Positions 1 to 5,395 of a stretch of 21,248 bases of DNA are shown piece by piece. The stretch's first letter is position 1. Every line of letters begins with the position of its first letter. Made by a program: the position numbers and the translations under genes. The notes beneath the pieces were generated by a model, which worked only from the letters and a program-made list of their open reading frames with translations, was not told the origin of the DNA and ran no database searches. The stretch lies in the NCBI GenBank assembly GCA_031287815.1, contig JAITSM010000008.1, forward strand, positions 1 through 21,248. Reading direction: 5' to 3'. Source of the stretch: Prevotellaceae bacterium (GTDB taxonomy: Bacteria; Bacteroidota; Bacteroidia; Bacteroidales; UBA932).

Positions 1-21
1 AAAACAATCCCCCTTTGCCGC

Positions 22-75
22 ATGCTCTTTAACATCCTGGCAACTTTTATTCGTTAGTCTTGTTTTGGAAATTTC
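22..75 (+). ncRNA. 5' end of a third copy of the boxA-led RNA element (partial)
   Basis: The plus strand reads ATGCTCTTTAACAT, then a short gap, CTTTTATTC, and TTTTGGAAATTTC. This is the same order as at the 5' ends of the two fuller copies on the minus strand (below position 286 and below 15700). A partial CCTTTG box lies just upstream at 12-17, where the other copies have TAnnTTTG. No partner for the first stem (around GTTAGTCTTG) is found downstream on this strand, so the copy seems truncated where it meets the oppositely oriented copy. Function unknown. Confidence 0.35.
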
Positions 76-129
76 TCTGTTATGAGAGGTTAGTTAGGTA
101 TAAAACTCCGAAACGTGAACTCTACTTAT

Positions 130-280
130 TGTCGCTGAGGTTCTGGAAGACCTATACAGATATAAGCAAAAATACACGTTTCTCTCTCGTGGAGTTTTGC
201 TTTTATTCATCTGTATGTTGAAATTTTCCAGATTTCAGCGACGGAATAAAAGCGCCAATATGTTTAAAAGAGCATAAATC
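130..280 (-). ncRNA. Structured RNA candidate with boxA-like leader, copy 1
   Basis: Long bulged hairpin. The outer stem pairs 131-138 (GTCGCTGA) with 235-242. The next helix pairs CTGGAA (143-148) with TTCCAG (226-231). A third pairs ATACAGAT (154-161) with 209-216, then AAGCAAAA (164-171) with 195-202, and CACG (175-178) with 188-191. The plus-strand segments GAGGTTCTGGAA and TTGAAATTTTCCAGATTTC recur almost unchanged in copy 2 at 15505-15624, while the stems differ in sequence but still pair. A promoter at 286-316 points into it on the minus strand, followed by a boxA-like ATGCTCTTTT-AAACAT near 260-275. No gene family is recognised. A 6S-like or other catalogued RNA family cannot be excluded. 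Confidence 0.5.
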
Positions 281-285
281 GGCTA

Positions 286-316
286 CAAAGGTAGAAAAGT
301 TTTTTTAAATACCAAA
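286..316 (-). promoter_or_regulatory. Bacteroidota-type promoter for RNA copy 1
   Basis: On the minus strand TTTG (316-313) is followed after 19 bp by TACCTTTG (293-286). This is the classic Bacteroidota -33/-7 arrangement. The predicted start lies roughly at 279, just before the boxA-like motif of RNA copy 1. Confidence 0.6.
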
Positions 317-318
317 TA

Positions 319-361
319 AGTTAAAAGTTAAAAACTAAAAGTTAAAAGTTGGCTGTCGCAG
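319..361. repeat. Heptamer tract (AGTTAAA type) ending in a core fragment
   Basis: Four 7-bp units from 319 (AGTTAAA, AGTTAAA, AACTAAA, AGTTAAA) run into AGTTGGCTGTCGC at 347. That is the left half of the GGCTGGCGCCAGCC core seen at other intergenic sites in the window, with changes. Confidence 0.75.
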
Positions 362-528
362 TCCCGTAGGGACATTAGGTTGGTAGAACTATGCATAAAT
401 ACCCCGCCCTGCCGTCCCCTGGGACGGAATGTAAGAATGAGCGACGCTTTTTCACATTTCGTCCCTATCGGGACGACGACGCTGGAACAATCATTTTTTT
501 CTACCAACATTTTGCCCCTAACGGGGCA
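361..528. repeat. Palindrome-rich dispersed element
   Basis: Four short hairpins lie in a row: GTCCC-gta-GGGAC (361-373), CCGTCCC-ct-GGGACGG (412-427), CGTCCC-tatc-GGGACG (460-475) and TGCCCC-taac-GGGGCA (513-528). A perfect 10-bp inverted repeat, GTTGGTAGAA (379-388) with TTCTACCAAC (499-508), encloses the two middle hairpins. This looks like a REP or MITE-like non-autonomous element. I know similar sequences from Bacteroidota intergenic DNA, but the family name is not certain. Both strands have short open frames here, which the palindromes explain. Confidence 0.65.
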
Positions 529-568
529 TTTTTCATTCTCCATTTTCAATTCTCCATTCTCAATTAAA
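527..568. repeat. Heptamer tract (CATTCTC type)
   Basis: Six 7-bp units starting at 527: CATTTTT, CATTCTC, CATTTTC, AATTCTC, CATTCTC, AATTAAA. The tract ends in ATTAAAAAAG, the same end found at 6468 and 16393. Confidence 0.7.
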
Positions 569-574
569 AAAGTC

Positions 575-657
575 CAGCCTTTCAGGCTGTCGTTTTGCTT
601 GTGTTCTTCTTCCGCAGGTCTTGACCTGCGGTTATGAAAATCCGGCGTTTCACGCCG
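575..657. repeat. Three consecutive short hairpins
   Basis: CAGCCT-ttc-AGGCTG (575-589), the perfect palindrome-like CCGCAGGTC-TT-GACCTGCGG (612-631) and CGGCGT-ttc-ACGCCG (643-657). Each has a 2-3 nt loop and is separated from the next by unrelated sequence. They are probably dispersed palindromic repeats. No T-run suggests a terminator. Confidence 0.6.
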
Positions 658-682
658 TTTGCCGTTGACCGTTTGCCGCTCT
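655..682. repeat. Heptamer tract (CCGTTTG type)
   Basis: Four 7-bp units from 655: CCGTTTG, CCGTTGA, CCGTTTG, CCGCTCT. The first overlaps the right arm of the preceding hairpin. The tract ends about 20 bp upstream of the -7 box of the C69 peptidase. Confidence 0.65.
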
Positions 683-702
683 CCCTTTAATTAAATTTTT
701 CA

Positions 703-710
703 TATATTTG
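703..710 (+). promoter_or_regulatory. -7 box of the C69 peptidase operon
   Basis: TATATTTG matches TAnnTTTG and lies 60 bp upstream of the ATG at 770. No TTTG sits at the ideal distance. The nearest, at 672-675, lies in the heptamer tract and is 27 bp away, so the -33 element is weak or absent. Confidence 0.45.
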
Positions 711-769
711 CACGGAAATCATTACATCCTTTAGTTTTTTGAATTTTTAAATCTTTAAATTTATTTAGC

Positions 770-2461
770 ATGAAGAAAATTATCTTAATCATTGCGGGGG
801 TCATGGGGACTATCACGATAAATTCGTACGCCTGCACCAATTTCCTTGTTACCAAAGGCGCATCGAAAGACGGCTCTACCTTCGTTTCCTACTCGGCCGA
901 TTCGCATACGTTGTACGGCGAGTTGTATTTCTGGGCAGCCGCCAGGCATAAAACCGGCACCGTCCGCCAAATCAGGGAATGGGATTCGGGGAAGTTTCTG
1001 GGCGCGATTCCCGAAGCCGCCGAAACCTATAATGTCATCGGCAATATGAACGAACATTCGGTGGTGATTGGCGAAACTACTTATGGCGGCCGCGAAGAAC
1101 TGGCCGACAGCACCGGCCTCCTCGACTACGGAAGCCTTATCTATATTGCGCTACAACGTGCGAAAAATGCCCGCGAAGCGATCAAAACAATGGTGGAACT
1201 GGTGGCGCAATACGGCTACCATTCCGAAGGCGAATCTTTTTCTATCGGCGACCCGAATGAAGTATGGATACTCGAAATGATCGGCAAGGGCGTGGGCAAC
1301 AAAGGCGCCGTGTGGGTAGCCGTGCGTATTCCCGACGGATATATTTCGGGGCATGCCAACCAGGCGCGCATCACCACTTTCCCGAAGGACAACGGCGTTA
1401 CGTCTATCAGTTCAAAGAACCTGAACAAGATTTTTCAGCCCGATATTGAGGTGGCCTATGCCGAAGACGTTATCAGCGTAGCCCGCGAAAAGGGATACTT
1501 CAACGGCAGCGACGAGGAATTCAGTTTTTCGGATACCTATCACCCTGTTACTTTCAGCGGCGCGCGCGCCTGCGAAGCCCGCGTGTGGTCGTTTTTCAAA
1601 GAATATAATAAAGAGATGCTGTCATACGAAGATTATGCATTGGGACATAATTTGCAGCACCGGATGCCCTTATACATCAAGCCCGACAGGAAACTGGACA
1701 TGCACGACGTCGCCCGCGCCATGCGCGACCACTACGAAGGCACGGCAATGGATATGACGGCGGTTATTGGCGCAGGCCCTTTCAAGTCGCCGTACCGCTG
1801 GCGCCCGATGACGTGGAAATACAACGGCGTTAGCTACGTGCACGAACGCGCTACCGCCACCCAGCAAACCGGATGGTGGTACGTGGCGCAGGCGCGCAGC
1901 TGGCTGCCCAACGCTATCGGCGGCGTCCTCTGGTTCGGCGTGGACGACGCGGCTACCTCCGTCCTCACGCCGGTGTATTGCAGCGCCAACCGCGTGCCAG
2001 AGGCCTATGCCGCAGGCAACGGCGATTTGCTTACCTATTCCGAAACGTCCGCTTTCTGGACATTCACGCGCGTAACGCAATTTGCCTACAGCCGCTATAG
2101 CGACATTGCGCCCGAAATCGTTAAACTGCAACAGGAGCTGGAACGCCAATTTGCCGAAGAGGTCAAAGCTACCGACGAAAAAGCGCTGGCATTATATACC
2201 AAGAAAAATACGAAAGGCGCCATAAAACTGTTGACCGACTTTTCGGTGAACACCGCCGGAAACCTCGTGAAACGCTGGAAAGCATTAGACGCTTACCTGC
2301 TGGTAAAATACATGGACGGCAACATCAAGCAGCAAACCCCCGACGGTGAATTTGCCCGCAATCCCGACGGTTTGCCCGTGTACCCGCAACAACCGCCTTA
2401 CCCGAAAGAATGGTATAAAGCCATTGTACTGGACGCCGGCGACGTATTGTTGGAGCATTAA
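770..2461 (+). CDS. C69-family dipeptidase, secreted
   Basis: Family C69 (U34) peptidases are Ntn-hydrolases that cleave dipeptides, using the N-terminal Cys exposed by processing. The first 21 residues are a signal peptide ending Ser-Tyr-Ala, and Cys22 (ACTNF) follows at once. It is therefore most likely the catalytic nucleophile. It is not a lipobox Cys, since the -3 residue is Ser rather than Leu. Other family signatures are SYSADSH, GNMNEHSVVIGET, SIGDPNEVWILEM and HANQARI. At 563 residues it is full length. It probably acts in the periplasm on peptides taken in for nutrition. It is first in a plus-strand run, with folB 23 bp downstream. The pair ACCCAT (2461-2466) and ATGGGT (2485-2490) could fold over the folB start. 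Confidence 0.93.
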   Translation: MKKIILIIAGVMGTITINSYACTNFLVTKGASKDGSTFVSYSADSHTLYGELYFWAAARHKTGTVRQIREWDSGKFLGAIPEAAETYNVIGNMNEHSVVIGETTYGGREELADSTGLLDYGSLIYIALQRAKNAREAIKTMVELVAQYGYHSEGESFSIGDPNEVWILEMIGKGVGNKGAVWVAVRIPDGYISGHANQARITTFPKDNGVTSISSKNLNKIFQPDIEVAYAEDVISVAREKGYFNGSDEEFSFSDTYHPVTFSGARACEARVWSFFKEYNKEMLSYEDYALGHNLQHRMPLYIKPDRKLDMHDVARAMRDHYEGTAMDMTAVIGAGPFKSPYRWRPMTWKYNGVSYVHERATATQQTGWWYVAQARSWLPNAIGGVLWFGVDDAATSVLTPVYCSANRVPEAYAAGNGDLLTYSETSAFWTFTRVTQFAYSRYSDIAPEIVKLQQELERQFAEEVKATDEKALALYTKKNTKGAIKLLTDFSVNTAGNLVKRWKALDAYLLVKYMDGNIKQQTPDGEFARNPDGLPVYPQQPPYPKEWYKAIVLDAGDVLLEH

Positions 2462-2484
2462 CCCATCACTAAATTAAAAATATA

Positions 2485-2838
2485 ATGGGTACGATAAGCC
2501 TCCATAATATGGAATTTTTTGCGTCGCACGGCTGTTTTGCCGAAGAGCGGGCTACGGGAACTTACTTCAGCGTGGACGCAACGATTGAAACCGACCTGCA
2601 ACAACCCGCCCGCAGCGACGATTTAAACGACACGGTAAATTACCAGCAGCTATACGATATTGTAAAGCGGGAGATGCAACTCTCTTCAAACCTCCTGGAG
2701 CATGTAGCAGGAAGGATATTGCAGGCATTATTCAAAGAACTGGGCAACATCAGCCGTGCAACCGTAACCATTCGCAAACGCAACCCGCCCTTAGGGGGAA
2801 AAGTAGGCGACGCGGCCGTAACGATTTCTAGAAGTTAA
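2485..2838 (+). CDS. folB: Dihydroneopterin aldolase
   Basis: Converts 7,8-dihydroneopterin to 6-hydroxymethyl-dihydropterin and glycolaldehyde in cytosolic folate synthesis. The 117 residues are normal length. Family features are visible: HGCFAEER with Glu21, VNYQQLY with Tyr53, LLEHVAGR with Glu72 (pterin anchor) and RKRNPPLGG with Lys98. The start is the only sensible ATG and lies 23 bp after the C69 stop. The TAA stop (2836-2838) is inside the first unit of a heptamer tract (AGTTAAG), so the last Ser codon and the stop appear to be repeat-derived. lpxK follows after 68 bp. Confidence 0.95.
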   Translation: MGTISLHNMEFFASHGCFAEERATGTYFSVDATIETDLQQPARSDDLNDTVNYQQLYDIVKREMQLSSNLLEHVAGRILQALFKELGNISRATVTIRKRNPPLGGKVGDAAVTISRS

Positions 2839-2878
2839 GAACTAAGAACTAATAGTTAAGAGTTGGCTGGCGCCAGCA
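2833..2878. repeat. Heptamer tract plus GGCTGGCGCCAGC core
   Basis: Units AGTTAAG, AACTAAG, AACTAAT and AGTTAAG (2833-2860) lead into AGTTGGCTGGCGCCAGCA. Positions 2865-2877 match 13 of 14 bases of the palindrome GGCTGGCGCCAGCC. The tract begins inside the folB stop region. No mirrored right arm is present at this site. Confidence 0.75.
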
Positions 2879-2906
2879 CTTTTAATCCTTATAAAATAAT
2901 ACCGGA

Positions 2907-4022
2907 ATGATAAACTGTCCACTGCCCACTGCCTGCTGCCTGCTTGCCCCTCTTTCGTGGCTTTACGGCGCGGCGGTTACGGTGCGGAATAAATGCTATG
3001 ATTGGCGCCTTTGCCGCTCAACGGCATTTCCCCTGCCGGTGATAGCGGTGGGAAATATTACAGTGGGCGGCACAGGGAAAACGCCGCACACAGAACTGCT
3101 GGTAACCCTCCTCCGCGACGAATGGCAGCCGGCGGTATTGTCGCGCGGCTACAGGCGGCAAACAAAAGGCTTCCGTTATGTGGAGGCAACCGACACGGCG
3201 GCGGCCGCCGGCGATGAACCGTTGCAACTGAAACAGAAATTCCCGGCGCTGACGGTAGCGGTCGACGCCGACCGCGTCCACGGCATCCGGCGGCTGATGA
3301 GCGAACGGGAACAGTTGGACGTAATTATTCTCGACGACGCTTTTCAGCACCGCCGCGTGCGCCCTGCGCTGTCCCTGCTGCTTATCGACTACCACCGCCC
3401 GCCGCACCGCGACCATCTGCTGCCCCGGGGGCGCCTGCGCGACCGGCGCAACCAACTCCGCCGCGCCGACATTGTTTGCATCACCAAATGCCCCGCCCAC
3501 CTTACGCCCGAAAAGCAGGAAGCGCTCGCCGGCCACCTGCCGCCGCATTTACGCCGGCAACTATTTTTCACTACCTATGCCTACGGCGTTCCGCAACCGG
3601 TTTTTGCGGGCGAGCAGCGCCCCTGCCCGCCTGCGCCCTGCATCCTGCTGACCGGCATCGCCCACCCTGCGCCGCTGGCGCAATACTTGCAGGAGCAACT
3701 GTGCCCGCCCCTTCAGCGCCTTGTGTTCCGCGACCACCACGCGTTTACGGCCGCCGACGCACGAAAAATAACCGCCGCTGCGCTCCGCTACCCCGCCGCC
3801 CCGATACTCACTACCGAAAAAGACGCCGTGCGCCTGCGCGAAACACCCGGCCTGCCGGACGAAGTAAAGCAACGCCTGTTCTTTCTCCCGATAACCGTCC
3901 GTTTCCTGCCGGAAGAAAGCGTCCCGACGCCCGAAGGATGCCTGAAAAAACAAGAAGCATTTAAAAAAATTATCACCGGACAATTATGGAACCGACACCC
4001 GCAGCCATCGAACAACTTTTAA
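2907..4022 (+). CDS. lpxK: Tetraacyldisaccharide 4'-kinase (lipid A 4'-kinase)
   Basis: Phosphorylates the 4' position of the lipid A disaccharide precursor at the inner face of the cytoplasmic membrane. The P-loop GNITVGGTGKTPHT spans residues 49-62, and the family motif LDDAFQHRRV follows. The helix around SWLYG and VRNKCYDW is the usual membrane-associated N-terminus. The sequence is 371 residues, somewhat long because of its tail. Residues 3-14 (NCPLPTACCLLA) are encoded by heptamer-repeat DNA, and the recognisable family sequence starts only at PLSWLYG. The ATG at 2907 is the only upstream ATG, so it is kept as the start. The 3' end overlaps mrp by 37 bp, suggesting translational coupling. 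Confidence 0.95.
   Translation: MINCPLPTACCLLAPLSWLYGAAVTVRNKCYDWRLCRSTAFPLPVIAVGNITVGGTGKTPHTELLVTLLRDEWQPAVLSRGYRRQTKGFRYVEATDTAAAAGDEPLQLKQKFPALTVAVDADRVHGIRRLMSEREQLDVIILDDAFQHRRVRPALSLLLIDYHRPPHRDHLLPRGRLRDRRNQLRRADIVCITKCPAHLTPEKQEALAGHLPPHLRRQLFFTTYAYGVPQPVFAGEQRPCPPAPCILLTGIAHPAPLAQYLQEQLCPPLQRLVFRDHHAFTAADARKITAAALRYPAAPILTTEKDAVRLRETPGLPDEVKQRLFFLPITVRFLPEESVPTPEGCLKKQEAFKKIITGQLWNRHPQPSNNF
2913..2947. repeat. Heptamer tract inside the lpxK start
   Basis: Five 7-bp units from 2913: AACTGTC, CACTGCC, CACTGCC, TGCTGCC, TGCTTGC. It resembles the ACTGCCT/ACTGAAA tract at 16411-16445. It lies directly after the lpxK start codon and is translated. Confidence 0.65.
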
Positions 4023-5038
4023 AAAACATCCTGCATCCCGCCACCGGCAAGGATATTGTAACAGCAGGGATGGTAGAAAATATCCAGGTAGAAGGAAAAA
4101 AAATCCGCCTCCGGCTGGTTTTCCCGCAGCCCGATCCGCTGGCGCCGCCACTCAAAAAAGAAATAGAAACCCTCCTCTCCGGCGCTTTTCCCGACAGGGA
4201 AATAAAAGGCAATATCATGGAATTGATACGGGACAAAAAGCCTGCGCCGAAGCCGGCAGCCAACGAATACAACGGGCTGACGGAGGTCAGGCACATCATT
4301 GCGATTGCGTCGGGAAAAGGCGGCGTCGGGAAATCGACGGTGGCGGTAAACCTTGCGGTGGCGCTGGCCACTCAAGGCTGCAGGGTCGGACTGGCCGACG
4401 CCGACATCTACGGGCCGTCTATTCCGAAAATGATTGCGGCGGAAAACGAACAGCCCCTCATGCAACAGCGCGACGGCAAAGAACAGCTGCTGCCCATAGA
4501 ACGCTACGGCGTAAAATGGACGTCCGTCGGCTTCTTCGTGCCGCCCGGGCAGCCGCTCATCTGGCGCGGCCCGATGGCCACAAGCGCACTGCGGCAACTG
4601 ACCAGGCAAGTAGCGTGGGGCGCCCTGGACGTGTTGCTGATTGACCTGCCGCCCGGCACCGGCGACATTCACCTGAGCATTATTCATGAACTGCCGCTCA
4701 CCGGCGCGATAGTGGTGAGCACGCCGCAAGCCGTTGCCCTTGCCGACGTGGAGAAGGGCGTGAACATGTTCCTGAACAAAGGCCTCCGCATAAATGTGCT
4801 GGGGATAGTGGAAAACATGGCATGGTTTACGCCGGCGGAGCTGCCGCAGAACCGTTACTACCTCTTCGGGAAAGATGGCGCGAAGATATTGGCAGAAAAG
4901 CTGCATCTTCCCCTGCTGGCGCAAATCCCCTTAGTGCAAAGCATCCGCGAAAGCGGCGACGGCGGCGCACCCATAGCCCTCCGGAACACCCCGGACAGCG
5001 CCGCCTTCTACCAACTCGCCGATGCGGTTTTGAAGTAG
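3986..5038 (+). CDS. mrp: Mrp/ApbC-type P-loop ATPase, iron-sulfur carrier family
   Basis: Members of the Mrp/NBP35 family carry Fe-S clusters to apoproteins in the cytosol. An N-terminal MIP18-like (DUF59) domain occupies about residues 1-85 (IEQLLKNILHPATGKDIV). The deviant Walker A IASGKGGVGKST follows near residue 108, then DADIYGPSIPKM and DLPPGTGD. The CxxC that bridges the cluster in many Mrp proteins is absent: the region reads ENMAWFTPAELPQNRYY, and the only Cys is in the LATQGCRVG stretch. I believe this is common in Bacteroidota relatives. The TAG stop lies in the first unit of a heptamer tract. It is last in the C69-folB-lpxK-mrp run. Confidence 0.94.
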   Translation: MEPTPAAIEQLLKNILHPATGKDIVTAGMVENIQVEGKKIRLRLVFPQPDPLAPPLKKEIETLLSGAFPDREIKGNIMELIRDKKPAPKPAANEYNGLTEVRHIIAIASGKGGVGKSTVAVNLAVALATQGCRVGLADADIYGPSIPKMIAAENEQPLMQQRDGKEQLLPIERYGVKWTSVGFFVPPGQPLIWRGPMATSALRQLTRQVAWGALDVLLIDLPPGTGDIHLSIIHELPLTGAIVVSTPQAVALADVEKGVNMFLNKGLRINVLGIVENMAWFTPAELPQNRYYLFGKDGAKILAEKLHLPLLAQIPLVQSIRESGDGGAPIALRNTPDSAAFYQLADAVLK

Positions 5039-5128
5039 GAATTAGGAGTTATGAAGTATGAAGTATGAAGTATGATGTATGTTTTGGCGCCAGCTACTTC
5101 ATACATCATACATCATACTTCATACTTC
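5034..5128. repeat. Heptamer inverted repeat around a GGCGCC core (long hairpin)
   Basis: Left-arm units from 5034 are AGTAGGA, ATTAGGA, GTTATGA and three AGTATGA, followed by TGTATGT. The loop is TTTGGCGCCAGCTA. Right-arm units are ACTTCAT, ACATCAT, ACATCAT, ACTTCAT and ACTTCAA. The arms are nearly complementary, giving a stem of about 30 bp. The run after it is A-rich on the plus strand, so it does not look like a plus-strand intrinsic terminator. The mrp stop codon is in the first unit. Confidence 0.75.
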
Positions 5129-5395
5129 AAAAAAAATCTATGAAAATCTGTGGGAACAACTTTTTACTCGATCCAATGTATGCTTACATTGCTCCCGGCA
5201 CAATGTGCGCAAGCCAATGTATGCTTACATTGTTCCCGGCACAATGTGAGGGAACCAATGGCTGCTTACATTGCTATATCCCCGATGGGAGGAAGCCAAT
5301 GTATGGCTTACGTTGGCTAATCATTTTCCTGTATTTTATTAAAACCAATAATAATCTTAAAAAAAATCAATATTTATCTTTAAAACTTATGAATT
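5039..5395. other. Gene-free spacer between mrp and the DUF6261-like gene
   Basis: Holds the heptamer hairpin (to 5128), the 41-bp palindrome array (5173-5316) and an AT-rich leader. A weak -7-like TATCTTTA sits at 5375-5382, just before the gene at 5396. An open frame across the spacer is made of repeat sequence and is not considered a gene. Confidence 0.6.
5173..5316. repeat. Four-copy 41-bp tandem array of palindromes
   Basis: CCAATGTATGCTTACATTG occurs at 5173-5191 and 5214-5232, with variants at 5255-5273 and 5296-5315. The starts are exactly 41 bp apart. Each copy is a hairpin (CAATGTA paired with TACATTG, 4-nt loop). The 22-bp linkers 1 and 2 are alike (CCCGGCACAATGTG), which makes this a degenerating tandem repeat. 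ACATTG can also pair with the next CAATGT across the linker. It lies between mrp and the DUF6261-like gene. No Cas gene is present. Confidence 0.75.

Larger units (their letters stand above)
1..769. other. Gene-free left edge (RNA candidate plus repeats)
   Basis: No convincing protein gene lies here. From left to right the stretch holds a boxA-like start of an RNA element on the plus strand, a structured RNA candidate on the minus strand with its promoter, a heptamer tract, a palindrome-rich element at 361-528, a second heptamer tract, three short hairpins at 575-657, a third heptamer tract, and the promoter of the C69 peptidase. Open frames in it run through palindromes and are not gene-like. 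Confidence 0.7.

Noticed and set aside
328..637. Open frames on both strands at the left edge
   Set aside because: They coincide with palindromic and heptamer repeats and have no promoter, ribosome site or family resemblance.
5173..5316. CRISPR array call for the 41-bp periodic repeats
   Set aside because: The repeat is only 19 bp, the first two linkers are near-identical to each other, and no Cas gene or leader is present. A decaying tandem repeat explains it better.
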